DNA of 56,711 nucleotides from assembly GCA_937899065.1 (NCBI GenBank), contig CALBPG010000105.1, positions 1 to 56,711 of the forward strand, given 5' to 3'. A program made the position numbers and the translations under genes. This DNA comes from an uncultured Allomuricauda sp. Its GTDB lineage: Bacteria > Bacteroidota > Bacteroidia > Flavobacteriales > Flavobacteriaceae. Under the pieces are notes generated by a model. That model had not been told where the DNA came from, searched no databases, and saw only the letters and a program-made list of their open reading frames with translations. Shown piece after piece: positions 1 to 9,774 of the stretch; the first letter of the stretch is position 1; every line of letters begins with the position of its first letter.

Positions 1-1774
1 CACGGGTTATCGAAGTAACGTTAAAGCGTTTGATGTAACAGGCTCCACCTTTACCCTCTTTGTAAATCATGTTGAAGGTGGTTCGGGAATCTTTTTTCTT
101 GAAAACACCAACATGCAGAATGTTTTTCCCCACAAAAGTATTCGCGTCCACTTTGGTCACCATCATATGTCCTTTTTTCGTGAACACAATGATGTCGTCT
201 ATATCGCTACAATCTGTAACATATTCATCCTTCCGCAGCGAAGTACCTATAAAGCCTTCCTCTCGATTGACGTAAAGTTTCGTGTTTCGAATGACCACTT
301 TGGTGGCTTCAATATCATCAAAGATTCGAATCTCGGACTTTCTTTCGCGGGTTTTGCCGTATTTCTTTTTAAGGTCCTTGTAATACGCTATGGCATAATC
401 TACCAAATGCTCCAAATGGTGTTTGGTTTCGGCAATGCGTTCTTCCAAGGAATCCAAGTATTGCTGAGCCTTGTCCAAATCAAATTTTGAAATTCGTTTG
501 ATACGGATTTCGGTCAAGCGAACGATATCTTCTTCCGTTACAGCGCGTTTTAAATGCTTCGTATGGGGTTTGAGTCCCCTATCTATCGCCGCCAGTACAC
601 CTTCCCAAGTTTCTTCCTCCTCAATGTCACGATAAATGCGATTTTCTATGAAAATGCGCTCTAACGAAGCAAAATGCCACTGCTCTTCCAGTTCACCCAA
701 TTGGATTTCAAGCTCTGACTTGAGTAATTCCACAGTATTTTCTGTAGACCGAACCAGCATCTCTCTGACTCCAATGAATAAGGGTTTGTTATCCTCTATA
801 ATGCATCCCAAGGGAGAAATAGATGACTCACAGGCTGTAAAGGCATACAGCGCATCAATGGTTTTATCGGGAGAAATCCCGCTGGGGAGATGCACCAAGA
901 TTTCAACCTCTGCTGCGGTATTGTCCTCAATTTTTTTTATTTTGATTTTACCCTTGTCGTTCGCCTTTAGGATGGAATCAATCAAAGAAGAAGTATTGGT
1001 GCCAAAAGGAATTTCCTTGATAACCAAAGTATTCTTGTCAACCGTTGAAATGCGGGCCCTCACACGGATTTTTCCTCCACGCATTCCCTCATTGTAGTTG
1101 GTGACATCAATAATGCCTGCTGTGGGAAAGTCTGGGAAGAGCTTAAAACGTTGCCCTTTGAGATGCTTAATGGAGGCATCAATCAACTCATTGAAATTAT
1201 GTGGGAGAATTTTGGTAGAAAGTCCAACCGCGATACCCTCAGCACCTTGTGCTAAAAGTAAAGGAAACTTCACGGGTAGGTTTACGGGTTCTTTTTTACG
1301 GCCGTCGTAGGACAACTGCCATTCCGTGATTTTTGGACTATAGACGACATCCAACGCAAACTTTGACAAGCGGGCTTCGATGTATCTGGAAGCCGCAGCA
1401 CTATCTCCGGTAAGAATATTTCCCCAGTTTCCTTGTGTATCAATCAACAAATCTTTTTGGCCAATTTGCACCATGGCATCGGCAATACTCGCATCACCGT
1501 GCGGATGGTATTGCATGGTATGCCCCACCACATTGGCCACTTTGTTGTAACGACCGTCATCCAACTCCTTTAAGGCATGCATAATACGGCGTTGTACTGG
1601 TTTAAAACCATCTTCAATCGCCGGAACGGCCCGTTCCAGAATTACGTAGGAGGCATAATCCAGAAACCAATCCTTGTACATTCCGGTGACCCGGGTTAAT
1701 GTATCGTGTTCCTGTTCTGAGTGGGAATGTTCTTGTTCTTGCGCTTCACCGTCCAAGGCGTCATTTTCTTCCAT
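1..1774 (-). CDS. parC: DNA topoisomerase IV subunit A (ParC/GyrA family), C-terminus cut by window edge
   Basis: This is the DNA-cleaving subunit of topoisomerase IV, which with ParE decatenates and relaxes DNA. The frame is open from an ATG at 1774 to base 1 (591 codons visible); the C-terminal part lies outside the window. The winged-helix cleavage domain is clear: after an acidic, Gln/His-rich start comes the DGFKPVQRRI motif. The catalytic tyrosine sits in AASRYIEAR at about residue 131. A long coiled-coil stretch follows (around residues 400-470), then the start of the C-terminal beta-propeller. It starts 30 bp after the parE stop, so the two form one operon in the order parE-parC. Gyrase A is the alternative; linkage to a ParE that is short for GyrB (617 residues) favours topoisomerase IV. 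Confidence 0.93.
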   Translation of the reverse strand, partial: MEENDALDGEAQEQEHSHSEQEHDTLTRVTGMYKDWFLDYASYVILERAVPAIEDGFKPVQRRIMHALKELDDGRYNKVANVVGHTMQYHPHGDASIADAMVQIGQKDLLIDTQGNWGNILTGDSAAASRYIEARLSKFALDVVYSPKITEWQLSYDGRKKEPVNLPVKFPLLLAQGAEGIAVGLSTKILPHNFNELIDASIKHLKGQRFKLFPDFPTAGIIDVTNYNEGMRGGKIRVRARISTVDKNTLVIKEIPFGTNTSSLIDSILKANDKGKIKIKKIEDNTAAEVEILVHLPSGISPDKTIDALYAFTACESSISPLGCIIEDNKPLFIGVREMLVRSTENTVELLKSELEIQLGELEEQWHFASLERIFIENRIYRDIEEEETWEGVLAAIDRGLKPHTKHLKRAVTEEDIVRLTEIRIKRISKFDLDKAQQYLDSLEERIAETKHHLEHLVDYAIAYYKDLKKKYGKTRERKSEIRIFDDIEATKVVIRNTKLYVNREEGFIGTSLRKDEYVTDCSDIDDIIVFTKKGHMMVTKVDANTFVGKNILHVGVFKKKDSRTTFNMIYKEGKGGACYIKRFNVTSITR

Positions 1775-1804
1775 CAAGATAAAGTGTTGTTGGCTTTACT
1801 ACAG

Positions 1805-3658
1805 TTAGTTTTCTTCGATTAAATCAAGTTCTACTTTAAGATTGTTTATTATGAATTCCTGACGGTCAGGAGTATTTTTGCCCATATAAAATTTGAGCAG
1901 GTTGTCAATGCTCATGGCCTTGTCTAGCATTACAGGTTCCAGACGGATGTCATCTCCAATAAAATGCTTGAATTCGTCCGGGGAGATTTCACCAAGACCT
2001 TTGAAACGGGTAATTTCTGGTTTGCCGGTCAATTTTTGAATAGCCGCCCGTTTTTCTTCTTCGCTGTAACAGTAAATGGTTTCTTTTTTGTTTCTTACCC
2101 TGAATAGTGGGGTTTGAAGAATATACAGATGGTTCTCCTTAATGAGTTCCGGGAAGAACTGCAGGAAAAAGGTAATCAACAACAAGCGAATGTGCATACC
2201 ATCTACATCCGCATCTGTCGCAATGACAATATTGTTGTAACGCAAATCTTCCAAAGAATCCTCAATGTTCAAAGCCGCTTGAAGCAAATTGAATTCCTCA
2301 TTCTCGTAAACGATTTTTTTGGACATCCCATAGGAATTCAGCGGTTTTCCACGCAAACTGAACACCGCTTGCGTATTTACATCACGCGATTTGGTGATTG
2401 AGCCAGAAGCGGAGTCCCCTTCCGTAATAAACAGCGTGGTTTCCAACCTCCTATCGTTTTTCATGTCTTGTAGATGTGCTCGACAATCTCGGAGTTTTTT
2501 GTTGTGCAAACTGGCTTTCTTGGCCCGCTCTCGAGCCAGTTTTCGAATTCCGGATAGTTCCTTGCGTTCTTTTTCCGCTTGCATGATTTTTTTCTGGATG
2601 GCATCGCGAACCTCCGTATTTCGGTGCAAGTAGTTGTCTAAATACCTTCCAATAAAATCATTGATATAGGTACGCACTGTGGGTAGTTTCCCTCCCATTT
2701 CAGTAGATCCCAATTTGGTTTTGGTCTGACTTTCAAATACCGGCTCCATCACCTTGATGGAAATCGCAGAAATGATGGACTTTCGAATATCCGCTGCCTC
2801 ATAATTCTTCCCAAAATGCTCGCGAATGGTTTTCACCACAGCTTCACGAAAGGCTGCCTGATGCGTTCCACCTTGGGTAGTATGCTGGCCGTTTACAAAA
2901 GAATGGTATTCCTCACTGTACTGCGTGCGGCTGTGTGTGATGGCTACTTCTATGTCGTTCCCTTTCAAATGAATGATGGGATACAGCATGTCCTCTTGAT
3001 TATTGTTGTCTTCCAGAAGGTCTTTCAATCCGTTTTCGGAATGAAATTTTTCACCATTGAACACGATCGTCAAACCGGGGTTCAGGTAGACGTAGTTCTT
3101 GAGCATCCGCTCTACATATTCATTGCGGTATTTGTATTTTTTAAAGATGGTTTCATCAGGAGTGAAAACCACTTTCGTGCCACGGCGACGCGAGGTTTCT
3201 TCAAGCATTTCTTCATCAACCAGGTTACCCGTCTCAAAGAAGGCTGTTTTTGATTTCCCATCCCTAGTGGATTCTACTTTGAAATTCGTGGATAAAGCAT
3301 TAACCGCCTTGGTTCCAACACCGTTCAATCCTACGGATTTTTTGAACGCACGGGTGTCATACTTTCCTCCGGTGTTCATTTTAGAAACCACATCCACTAC
3401 CTTTCCTAAAGGAATACCGCGGCCATAATCCCTTACAGAAACGCTATTATCTTTAATATTGATATCAATGGTCTTTCCTGCCCCCATCACAAACTCATCA
3501 ATACAGTTATCGATAACCTCTTTCAAAAGGATGTAGATGCCATCATCTGCGGATGAGCCATCTCCGAGTTTTCCAATATACATTCCAGGGCGCATACGGA
3601 TATGCTCCTTCCAGTCCAATGAGCGAATATTGTCCTCTGTATATTGGGTTTGTGCCAT
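1805..3658 (-). CDS. parE: DNA topoisomerase IV subunit B
   Basis: ATPase subunit of topoisomerase IV, 617 residues, the usual size for Bacteroidota ParE and shorter than GyrB. The N-terminal GHKL ATPase shows RMRPGMYIG and the Asn/Glu helix [10 protein letters not shown] near residue 50, followed by GRGIPLG. The TOPRIM domain shows the acidic TEGDSASG motif near residue 411 and [10 protein letters not shown] near residue 483, which bind Mg2+. The C-terminal tail contains RFKGLGE. It is first in the parE-parC pair on the minus strand. The 133-bp leader (3659-3791) is AT-rich, and I find no exact TAnnTTTG element there. Confidence 0.96.
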   Translation of the reverse strand: MAQTQYTEDNIRSLDWKEHIRMRPGMYIGKLGDGSSADDGIYILLKEVIDNCIDEFVMGAGKTIDINIKDNSVSVRDYGRGIPLGKVVDVVSKMNTGGKYDTRAFKKSVGLNGVGTKAVNALSTNFKVESTRDGKSKTAFFETGNLVDEEMLEETSRRRGTKVVFTPDETIFKKYKYRNEYVERMLKNYVYLNPGLTIVFNGEKFHSENGLKDLLEDNNNQEDMLYPIIHLKGNDIEVAITHSRTQYSEEYHSFVNGQHTTQGGTHQAAFREAVVKTIREHFGKNYEAADIRKSIISAISIKVMEPVFESQTKTKLGSTEMGGKLPTVRTYINDFIGRYLDNYLHRNTEVRDAIQKKIMQAEKERKELSGIRKLARERAKKASLHNKKLRDCRAHLQDMKNDRRLETTLFITEGDSASGSITKSRDVNTQAVFSLRGKPLNSYGMSKKIVYENEEFNLLQAALNIEDSLEDLRYNNIVIATDADVDGMHIRLLLITFFLQFFPELIKENHLYILQTPLFRVRNKKETIYCYSEEEKRAAIQKLTGKPEITRFKGLGEISPDEFKHFIGDDIRLEPVMLDKAMSIDNLLKFYMGKNTPDRQEFIINNLKVELDLIEEN

Positions 3659-3791
3659 TTTAGGGGGTTATAAAAGCTAATATAGAATTTAACAAAAAAA
3701 ATAAAAGTGCTCCCTCTGGAAAGTAATCAACAAATGGTGGCTTATTCTGTTAATAGCCTTAATTCCGAGATATGCTTCAAACTGTTTTGAA

Positions 3792-4187
3792 CTATTGTGC
3801 TAAGGTGGTGAAGGTTCGTTCGGCGCCATACCCCACTCCTGCACTGTTGCTTGCATAAGCTCTTACATAATATAAAGTGTTTGGCATTAGGTTGGTGATG
3901 GTACTACTAAAATTTGAGTCGTTCGTGTCCTCTTCGGTTCTACTATCTGAAATAGTAGGATTTGGTTCGATATCCCAACAGAGTCCCTTTCGCAATAGCG
4001 TTCCGCCGCCATCATTCGAAATATTTACGGTAGCGGCAGCAGAGTTGGCGGTTATCTGTGAGATTTCCCCAGTTGTAAGCGTTGGAATAGTTGTCATTTG
4101 CGGGTCCGGTGATGCCGAACCTGAATCATCACTCGAACAACTTAAAACAAACAAGGAAACAACGAAAAAAGCAAAGATTGATTTCAT
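3792..4187 (-). CDS. Small lipoprotein with one fibronectin-III-like domain
   Basis: Predicted surface or periplasmic lipoprotein of 131 residues. The signal peptide ends in the lipobox LSCSSDDS (Cys17), and the acidic/Ser residues after Cys are typical of Bacteroidota lipoprotein export. The rest is one FN3-type domain ending in YVRAYASNSAGVGYG and a TFTT motif, a repeat seen in many Bacteroidota secreted proteins, usually in tandem copies. Here a single copy follows a Thr/Ser-rich linker. It lies alone between ychF and parE on the same strand. No catalytic function can be assigned; adhesion or cell-surface binding is a guess from the fold. Confidence 0.85.
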   Translation of the reverse strand: MKSIFAFFVVSLFVLSCSSDDSGSASPDPQMTTIPTLTTGEISQITANSAAATVNISNDGGGTLLRKGLCWDIEPNPTISDSRTEEDTNDSNFSSTITNLMPNTLYYVRAYASNSAGVGYGAERTFTTLAQ

Positions 4188-4222
4188 AGCACTTGGTTTT
4201 CAAACCATACTAAGCTATGAAT

Positions 4223-5317
4223 TTATACATTGAAACGGAAATGCATAACATCCCCATCCTTAACGATATACTCTTTTCCTTCTACCCGCATTTTTCCGGC
4301 TTCTTTGACTTTTTGTTCACTACCCAATGAAATGTAGTCATCGTAGGCAATGACCTCGGCACGAATAAATCCTTTTTCAAAGTCGGTATGGATGACGCCA
4401 GCGGCTTGTGGAGCGGTAGCACCTTTTTTAATGGTCCAAGCTTTGACTTCCTTTTCTCCAGCTGTAAAATACGTTTCCAGATTCAACAACGTATAGGCTC
4501 CTCGAATCAATTTTGCAGAACCAGGTTCGGATAATCCTAAGTCTTCCAAAAACATCTGGCGCTCTTCGTAAGTCTCCAATTCGGTGATGTCAGCTTCAGT
4601 ACCTACGGCCAAATACAGCACTTCTGCATTTTCATCAGCTACCATGGTTTTTACTTTTTCTACGTAGTCATTCCCAGAAACTGCCGCAGCTTCATCTACA
4701 TTGCATACATACAGCACTGGTTTTGCAGTTATCAGCTGTAGGGGTTTTACGTAATCCCGAAAGTCATCTTCACCAACGGAAATAGCTCTTACTGAAGTCC
4801 CCGCTTCTAAACCTGATTTCAAAGTGCTAAGCACAGCTGCTTCTTTTTGTGCTTCTTTATTGCCCGTTTTGGCGGAACGGCTCACTTTGTCCAGCTTCTT
4901 TTCGACGCTTTCCAAATCCTTCAGCTGTAACTCAATATCAATGGTTTCCTTATCGCGAATAGGGTCTACCGAACCATCGACATGAACCACATTATCGTTA
5001 TCAAAACAGCGCAAAACGTGCAGAATGGCATCCGTTTCCCGAATATTGCCCAGGAATTGGTTTCCGAGTCCCTCGCCTTTGCTTGCACCCTTTACCAAAC
5101 CGGCAATATCCACGATTTCAACTGTTGCTGGAATGACCTGTTGTGGATTGACTAGATTTTCTAAGTTTTCCAAGCGATGGTCGGGAACGTTCACCACGCC
5201 GATGTTGGGTTCAATCGTACAGAACGGAAAATTCGCACTTTGTGCTTTGGCGTTCGATAAACAATTGAACAAGGTTGATTTTCCAACATTGGGTAATCCG
5301 ACAATACCTGCTTTCAT
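4223..5317 (-). CDS. ychF: Redox-regulated ATPase YchF (Obg-family)
   Basis: Universal translation-associated P-loop ATPase that binds ribosomes. The protein is 364 residues, matching the family (E. coli 363). The P-loop is GLPNVGKST at the N-terminus, switch II is [16 protein letters not shown], and the G4 position reads NVDE instead of NKxD, the change that gives YchF its ATP preference. The C-terminal TGS domain is present, with VMHFRF at the end. I placed the start at 5317 (MKAGIVG) although the frame stays open upstream to 5389: homologues begin there, and a perfect -7 promoter element lies inside the would-be extension at 5341-5348. Confidence 0.96.
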   Translation of the reverse strand: MKAGIVGLPNVGKSTLFNCLSNAKAQSANFPFCTIEPNIGVVNVPDHRLENLENLVNPQQVIPATVEIVDIAGLVKGASKGEGLGNQFLGNIRETDAILHVLRCFDNDNVVHVDGSVDPIRDKETIDIELQLKDLESVEKKLDKVSRSAKTGNKEAQKEAAVLSTLKSGLEAGTSVRAISVGEDDFRDYVKPLQLITAKPVLYVCNVDEAAAVSGNDYVEKVKTMVADENAEVLYLAVGTEADITELETYEERQMFLEDLGLSEPGSAKLIRGAYTLLNLETYFTAGEKEVKAWTIKKGATAPQAAGVIHTDFEKGFIRAEVIAYDDYISLGSEQKVKEAGKMRVEGKEYIVKDGDVMHFRFNV

Positions 5318-5340
5318 GGTTTGTACCGTTTTAAGGGTGG

Positions 5341-5348
5341 CAAAGATA
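5341..5348 (-). promoter_or_regulatory. -7 element for ychF
   Basis: The minus strand reads TATCTTTG, an exact match to the Bacteroidota TAnnTTTG -7 element, 23 nt upstream of the chosen ychF start. No clean TTG occurs 17-23 bp further up; TTT occurs at a spacing of 22. Its position argues against the longer ychF reading frame. Confidence 0.5.
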
Positions 5349-5370
5349 GTAGATACCTTTGATTTGTTTG

Positions 5371-5404
5371 AAAAAAGAAGCCCGAACATTTGAGGTTCGG
5401 GCTT
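5371..5404 (-). terminator. Rho-independent terminator of the ferredoxin gene
   Basis: Perfect 10-bp arms, AAGCCCGAAC at 5378-5387 and GTTCGGGCTT at 5395-5404, enclose a 7-nt loop. On the minus strand the hairpin is followed by a T-run (5371-5376). It separates the ferredoxin gene from the ychF promoter. On the plus strand TTTGTTTTTTT follows, so it may work in both directions. Confidence 0.85.
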
Positions 5405-5425
5405 TGTTTTTTTAGGGATTCTTTA

Positions 5426-5779
5426 TCAATCCTCTGGATGCATAAAACTTTGTTTCGCCAGAAGTTGTTTTTCCGTTTCTACAATATTCTCATCGGGAAC
5501 GCAGCAGTCCACGGGGCAAACAGCAGCGCATTGCGGTTCTTCATGAAAGCCCATACACTCTGTACACTTATCTGGAGAAATGTAATATATTTCATCGCTG
5601 ATAGGTTCCTGTACCTCGTCAGCATCCACAGTCTTTCCCCCCGGAAGCACAACAGTTCCAAACAAAGAGGTTCCGTCACTATATCGCCATTCTTCTGCCC
5701 CTTCGTAAATTGCAGTATTTGGGCACTCTGGCTCACATGCACCACAATTGATACATTCGTCTGTTATAATGATAGCCAT
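5426..5779 (-). CDS. 2[4Fe-4S] ferredoxin, Alvin type
   Basis: Small electron carrier of 117 residues. The first cluster motif is [12 protein letters not shown] (CxxCxxCxxxCP). The second is [18 protein letters not shown], with eight residues between the second and third Cys, the arrangement of Allochromatium-type ferredoxins with very low potentials. An extra loop of about 30 residues separates the clusters, followed by an acidic tail. It is transcribed divergently from an acyl-CoA reductase across an 83-bp gap with interleaved promoters. This pairing recurs in flavobacteria (from memory). Whether the ferredoxin serves the reductase is unknown, since LuxC-type enzymes use NADPH. Confidence 0.93.
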   Translation of the reverse strand: MAIIITDECINCGACEPECPNTAIYEGAEEWRYSDGTSLFGTVVLPGGKTVDADEVQEPISDEIYYISPDKCTECMGFHEEPQCAAVCPVDCCVPDENIVETEKQLLAKQSFMHPED

Positions 5780-5816
5780 AATTTCCTTTTTCTTTAGCCG
5801 ATTTCCACGGCTTGCT

Positions 5817-5857
5817 TACTTTTGAACAAAAATAAACCCTAGTCAACTAGTGTACAA
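5817..5857. promoter_or_regulatory. Interleaved divergent promoters, ferredoxin / acyl-CoA reductase
   Basis: For the minus-strand ferredoxin gene, TTG at 5857-5855, a 20-bp spacer and TATTTTTG at 5834-5827 give a full Bacteroidota promoter, 48 bp from its start. For the plus-strand reductase, TACTTTTG at 5817-5824 is an exact -7 match 39 bp before its start, with no clean TTG upstream. The two -7 elements are 2 bp apart, so polymerase binding at one should exclude the other. Confidence 0.65.
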
Positions 5858-5862
5858 ATATA

Positions 5863-6900
5863 ATGACGGTACAAGCGCACACGATTGAAGCATTTGTTAA
5901 ACTTGGTCAAACCTTTTCTGATTTTGTGAAACATCCGGAGGGTATTGAACATGAGGGTTTGAAACAGGTGTTGTTGCAAGCGGAACGCAAAAATGCATGG
6001 TTTACCCAAAAACAACTCCATCAGGCAATACAAGAGTGGGGACTATTGCTAACCGAGGAGGCTTTGAAGCAATGGGTAACACCCTACGGATTCAAAGAAA
6101 CTAAAACACCAAAAACCGTTGCCATTGTGATGGCAGGTAACATTCCCTTGGTTGGTTTTCATGACTTTTTGTGCGTGCTTTTGTCTGGAAACAAGGTTCT
6201 AGCCAAGTTATCTTCAAATGATAATGTACTGCTTCCTTACGTTAGAAATTGCTTATGTGAATTCTATCCAGAACTCAGAAACCATATCGCATTTACAGAA
6301 GAACGCTTAGCCGGATTCGATGCTGTTATCGCCACCGGCAGCAATAATACAAGTCGTTATTTTGAGCATTATTTTGGGAAATATCCCAATATCATTCGAA
6401 GAAATCGAAACTCCATAGCCCTATTAACAGGAAAAGAATCCCCTGAGGACCTCAAGGCGCTTGGGGAGGATGTTTTTCGTTATTTCGGCCTTGGCTGTCG
6501 TAATGTTTCAAAGGTTTTCGTGCCAGAGGGCTATGACTTCGACTTGTTCTTTAAAGCTATGTTTGAATACCAAGACATTATCCACCACCACAAATACGCA
6601 AACAATTACGACTACAACAAAGCGGTGTATTTGATGAGTGATATCGCCCTGTTAGACAATGGATTCTTATTGCTAAAAGAAGATACCTCCCATGCTTCAC
6701 CCATCTCCGTGCTCTTTTACGAGTTTTATGCTGAAAAGGAAAACCTAGAACAGCTTCTTATCAAAAATAAGGACGCACTACAATGCGTAGTTACAAATTT
6801 GGAAATTCCAGAAGCAATTTCGTTTGGTCAAACCCAAAGGCCAACACTATCTGATTATGCTGACGATGTGGATACCCTAGCCTTCTTGGGGTCCCTGTGA
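5863..6900 (+). CDS. Acyl-CoA reductase, LuxC family
   Basis: Predicted NADPH-dependent acyl-CoA reductase of 345 residues (LuxC, aldehyde-dehydrogenase superfamily), which reduces a fatty acyl thioester to an aldehyde. VAIVMAGNIPLVGFHD (about residues 86-101) is the nucleotide-binding segment of the family. ATGSNNTSRYFEHYF follows, and the likely catalytic Cys is C212 in FGLGCRNVSKVFVP. No luxAB genes are nearby, so light production is not implied. A role in lipid or aldehyde metabolism is more likely. It sits upstream of serC-serA on the same strand, with an 81-bp gap. Confidence 0.9.
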   Translation: MTVQAHTIEAFVKLGQTFSDFVKHPEGIEHEGLKQVLLQAERKNAWFTQKQLHQAIQEWGLLLTEEALKQWVTPYGFKETKTPKTVAIVMAGNIPLVGFHDFLCVLLSGNKVLAKLSSNDNVLLPYVRNCLCEFYPELRNHIAFTEERLAGFDAVIATGSNNTSRYFEHYFGKYPNIIRRNRNSIALLTGKESPEDLKALGEDVFRYFGLGCRNVSKVFVPEGYDFDLFFKAMFEYQDIIHHHKYANNYDYNKAVYLMSDIALLDNGFLLLKEDTSHASPISVLFYEFYAEKENLEQLLIKNKDALQCVVTNLEIPEAISFGQTQRPTLSDYADDVDTLAFLGSL

Positions 6901-6981
6901 TTTTCAAGAACAGGATTACACCCATTTGCCAGTTTTTTAAGACCTTTGCCGCTTCAAGTAAAGAATCACCAACTGATTGTA

Positions 6982-8046
6982 ATGAAAAAACACAATTTTA
7001 GTGCAGGCCCTTGCATTTTACCCCAAGAGGTCATGCAAAAAGCCGCTGAGGCCGTAGTTGAATTAAATGATATTGGATTATCACTTATCGAGATATCGCA
7101 TCGCAGCAAGGAATTTGTTGAAATTATGGAAACGGCACGGTCGCTTGCACTGGAACTTCTCGGTTTGGAAGGAAAAGGATACCATGCGCTGTTCTTACAA
7201 GGTGGAGCAAGTATGCAATTCTTGATGGCCGCATACAATCTTTTGGAAACCAAGGCAGGTTACATCAATACCGGGACTTGGAGTTTGAAAGCTATTAAAG
7301 AAGCGCGCCTACTGGGTGAAATCCACGAAGTAGCTTCTTCGCAAGACCAGAATTTCAACTATATCCCAAAAGGATATGAGGTTCCTTCAGGACTTGACTA
7401 CCTTCACTTGACTTCCAACAATACCATCTTTGGAACCCAAATCAAGGAATTTCCTAAAACGGAGGTGCCGTTGGTTTGCGATATGAGTTCTGATATTTTC
7501 TCACGGACCATGGACTTCTCCCAATTTGATTTGATTTATGCCGGAGCCCAAAAGAATATGGGACCAGCAGGCACCACCCTCGTGGTTGTCAAAGAGGATA
7601 TCTTAGGGAAAGTTTCCCGACAGATTCCTTCCATGTTGGATTACAGTGTTCATGCAGGAAAAGACAGCATGTTCAATACTCCTCCCGTATTCCCAGTGTA
7701 TGTTTCCATGCTCACACTTCAGTGGCTAAAGGATTTAGGCGGTATTTCCGCAATTGAGGAGATAAACGAGAAGAAGGCCAATTTGATTTATTCCGAAATC
7801 GAACTGAATCCTGTATTCTCTGGTTTTGCAGCAAAAGCAGACCGCTCCACCATGAACGCTACCTTCAATATTACCGATGAAACTTTGAAGGAAACTTTTG
7901 ATACAATGTGTTTGGAAGCCGGTATCAACGGAATAAATGGACATCGCTCAGTGGGTGGCTACCGCGCATCTATGTACAATGCCATGTCTTTGGAAAGTGT
8001 TGGGGTCTTGGTGGACATCATGAGTGAATTGGAGAAAAAAGGATAG
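6982..8046 (+). CDS. serC: Phosphoserine aminotransferase
   Basis: PLP-dependent enzyme converting 3-phosphohydroxypyruvate plus glutamate to phosphoserine; 354 residues, the normal family size. The N-terminus KHNFSAGPCILP is diagnostic, the PLP lysine lies in AGAQKNMGPAG near residue 190, and the C-terminus has GHRSVGGYRASMYNA. I start it at 6982 rather than at the in-frame codon 6946, because the extra 12 residues are outside the family. It is followed after 2 bp by serA, so two consecutive steps of serine synthesis are co-transcribed. SerB, the phosphatase, is not in the window. Confidence 0.96.
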   Translation: MKKHNFSAGPCILPQEVMQKAAEAVVELNDIGLSLIEISHRSKEFVEIMETARSLALELLGLEGKGYHALFLQGGASMQFLMAAYNLLETKAGYINTGTWSLKAIKEARLLGEIHEVASSQDQNFNYIPKGYEVPSGLDYLHLTSNNTIFGTQIKEFPKTEVPLVCDMSSDIFSRTMDFSQFDLIYAGAQKNMGPAGTTLVVVKEDILGKVSRQIPSMLDYSVHAGKDSMFNTPPVFPVYVSMLTLQWLKDLGGISAIEEINEKKANLIYSEIELNPVFSGFAAKADRSTMNATFNITDETLKETFDTMCLEAGINGINGHRSVGGYRASMYNAMSLESVGVLVDIMSELEKKG

Positions 8047-8048
8047 GC

Positions 8049-9014
8049 ATGGTGCAGGTATTGGCAAATGATGGCATCGCCGCAAGTGGTGCTGCTCTCT
8101 TAGAAGAAAATGGGTATAATGTACACTCCGTAAAAGTTGCTCCGGAACAACTTTCTGACTACATCAATTCAAATGACATACAAGTTTTGCTGGTGCGCAG
8201 TGCCACCCAAGTCACTAAAACCCTGTTGGAGCAATGTCCCAAGCTAAAGCTTGTTGGTCGCGGTGGAGTAGGCTTGGATAACATTGACCTTACCGCAGCA
8301 GCAGCTAGAGGAGTCAAGGTATTCAATACACCAGCAGCTTCGTCACAATCCGTAGCTGAACTGGTTTTCGCTCATATTTTTTCAGGAGTACGATATTTAT
8401 ATGACGCCAACCGTAATATGCCGCTGGAAGGTGACCAGAAATTCAAGCAGTTGAAAAAGGCATACGCAGCAGGGACTGAACTAAAAGGAAAAACCTTAGG
8501 TGTAATCGGTTTTGGAAGAATCGGGCAAGCCGTGGCAAAAATAGCATTAGGTCTTGGCATGGAAGTGATTTTTCATGACCGCCAAACCACAAAGGTGGAT
8601 TTGGAATTTGAATTCTTTAATGGAATAACCCAAATGTTCCAAATAGAATCCAATACTATGGAAGACGTCTTACAACAGTCCGATTTCATCACCTTACACC
8701 TACCAGCCCAAAAAGAGTATGTTATTGGGAACAACGAAATAAAAAAAATGAAGGAGGGGGCTGGCTTGATAAATACCAGTCGTGGTGGCATCGTAGATGA
8801 AAAAGCACTTTTGGATGCATTGGATAAAAACTACATCAGCTTTGCTGGACTTGATGTATTTGAATCGGAGCCACAACCTGAAATTCGGGTGCTCATGCAT
8901 CCTAAAATTTCATTGACACCGCATACAGGAGCATCTACCCTCGAATCACAAAACCGAATCGGAGTGGAATTGGCAGAACAGATTATAGCCTTTTATCAGG
9001 AAAATCCAGCGTAG
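8049..9014 (+). CDS. serA: D-3-phosphoglycerate dehydrogenase, short form without ACT domain
   Basis: NAD-dependent 2-hydroxyacid dehydrogenase, 321 residues. The NAD-binding Rossmann motif is GFGRIGQ near residue 155. NTSRGGIVDEKAL and the catalytic His in PHTGAS near residue 290 are present. There is no C-terminal ACT or ASB domain, so serine feedback inhibition of the E. coli kind is not expected. Its place 2 bp after serC identifies the substrate as 3-phosphoglycerate rather than another 2-hydroxyacid; by sequence alone the substrate would be less certain. Confidence 0.93.
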   Translation: MVQVLANDGIAASGAALLEENGYNVHSVKVAPEQLSDYINSNDIQVLLVRSATQVTKTLLEQCPKLKLVGRGGVGLDNIDLTAAAARGVKVFNTPAASSQSVAELVFAHIFSGVRYLYDANRNMPLEGDQKFKQLKKAYAAGTELKGKTLGVIGFGRIGQAVAKIALGLGMEVIFHDRQTTKVDLEFEFFNGITQMFQIESNTMEDVLQQSDFITLHLPAQKEYVIGNNEIKKMKEGAGLINTSRGGIVDEKALLDALDKNYISFAGLDVFESEPQPEIRVLMHPKISLTPHTGASTLESQNRIGVELAEQIIAFYQENPA

Positions 9015-9063
9015 CCACTTCATTCTTTTTTGTACCTTGACCACAATTAAACACTACATTACA

Positions 9064-9705
9064 ATGTCTGGATTATTAGATTTATTGAACAGCCCAATGG
9101 GCAAACAAATTATCAGCGGAGCGGCAGGTCAAACAGGCCAATCTGAAGGCAAAACAGCTGAAATTATGGCTATGGCCATGCCCTTACTGATGGGTGCTAT
9201 GAAAAAAAATGCTTCAACCCCAGGAGGTGCCCAAGGCCTTATGAATGCCTTGAGTTCAAAACATGATGGCGGCATTTTAGGCGACTTGGGTGGTTTGTTC
9301 GGCGGCGGTGTCGACCAAAACGTAATGGATGATGGCGCAGGAATTTTAGGACACGTTTTTGGTTCCAAACAATCACAAGTAGAAAATGCTTTAAGCAGTA
9401 AATCTGGGGTAGATGCAGGTTCCATTTCACAAATTTTAAAAATTGCGGCACCTATCCTAATGGGCTTTTTGGGACAACAAACACGTCAGCAAAGTGTAAA
9501 CAATCCTGACGCGTTGAGCGGACTGCTTGGCGGATTAATGGGTGGTGGAAGCAACGCAGGCCAACAGCAATCACTTATTGAGTCCTTTTAGGACGCTGAC
9601 TGAGATGGAAGCATCATGGATGATTCGGCTGGCATGGCGCTGAACAGCGGCAATCAAAAAAGCGGCGGAATTGGAGGTCTTCTTGGAGGGCTTTTCGGGA
9701 AATAA
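9064..9705 (+). pseudogene. DUF937 protein, interrupted near its C-terminus by two in-frame stops
   Basis: Gly/Ala/Met-rich cytosolic protein of the DUF937 family (function unknown). It begins MSGLLDLLNSPMGKQI and carries two helical modules with MAMPLLMGAMKKN and APILMGFLGQQ. The frame stops at TAG 9589-9591 (codon 176) and again at TGA 9601-9603 (codon 180), but the same frame then continues with DGSIMDD, a Gly-rich tail GGIGGLLGGLFGK and a TAA at 9703-9705. DUF937 proteins typically end with such an acidic DGDGS segment and LLGGLFGK tail, so the intact protein would have 213 residues. TTG to TAG and GGA to TGA are the simplest changes. Start chosen at 9064; the frame is open upstream to 9037. 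Confidence 0.82.
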
Positions 9706-9731
9706 CCGTTTTCAAATATTAAAATTTTACA

Positions 9732-9760
9732 AAGCCGCTTCTTAAAACAAGCGGCTTTTT
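9732..9760 (+). terminator. Rho-independent terminator after the DUF937 gene
   Basis: Arms AAGCCGCTT (9732-9740) and AAGCGGCTT (9749-9757) form a 9-bp stem with an 8-nt loop, followed by Ts. It lies 27 bp after the true TAA of the DUF937 frame, not near the premature stops, which supports the longer original gene. Confidence 0.85.
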
Positions 9761-9774
9761 GTAACTTGTTATAT

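Noticed and set aside
636..1097. Plus-strand open frame opposite parC
   Set aside because: Low-complexity shadow of a conserved topoisomerase gene.
5863..6900. Bioluminescence (lux) function
   Set aside because: Only a LuxC-family reductase is present; no luxA, luxB, luxD or luxE nearby.
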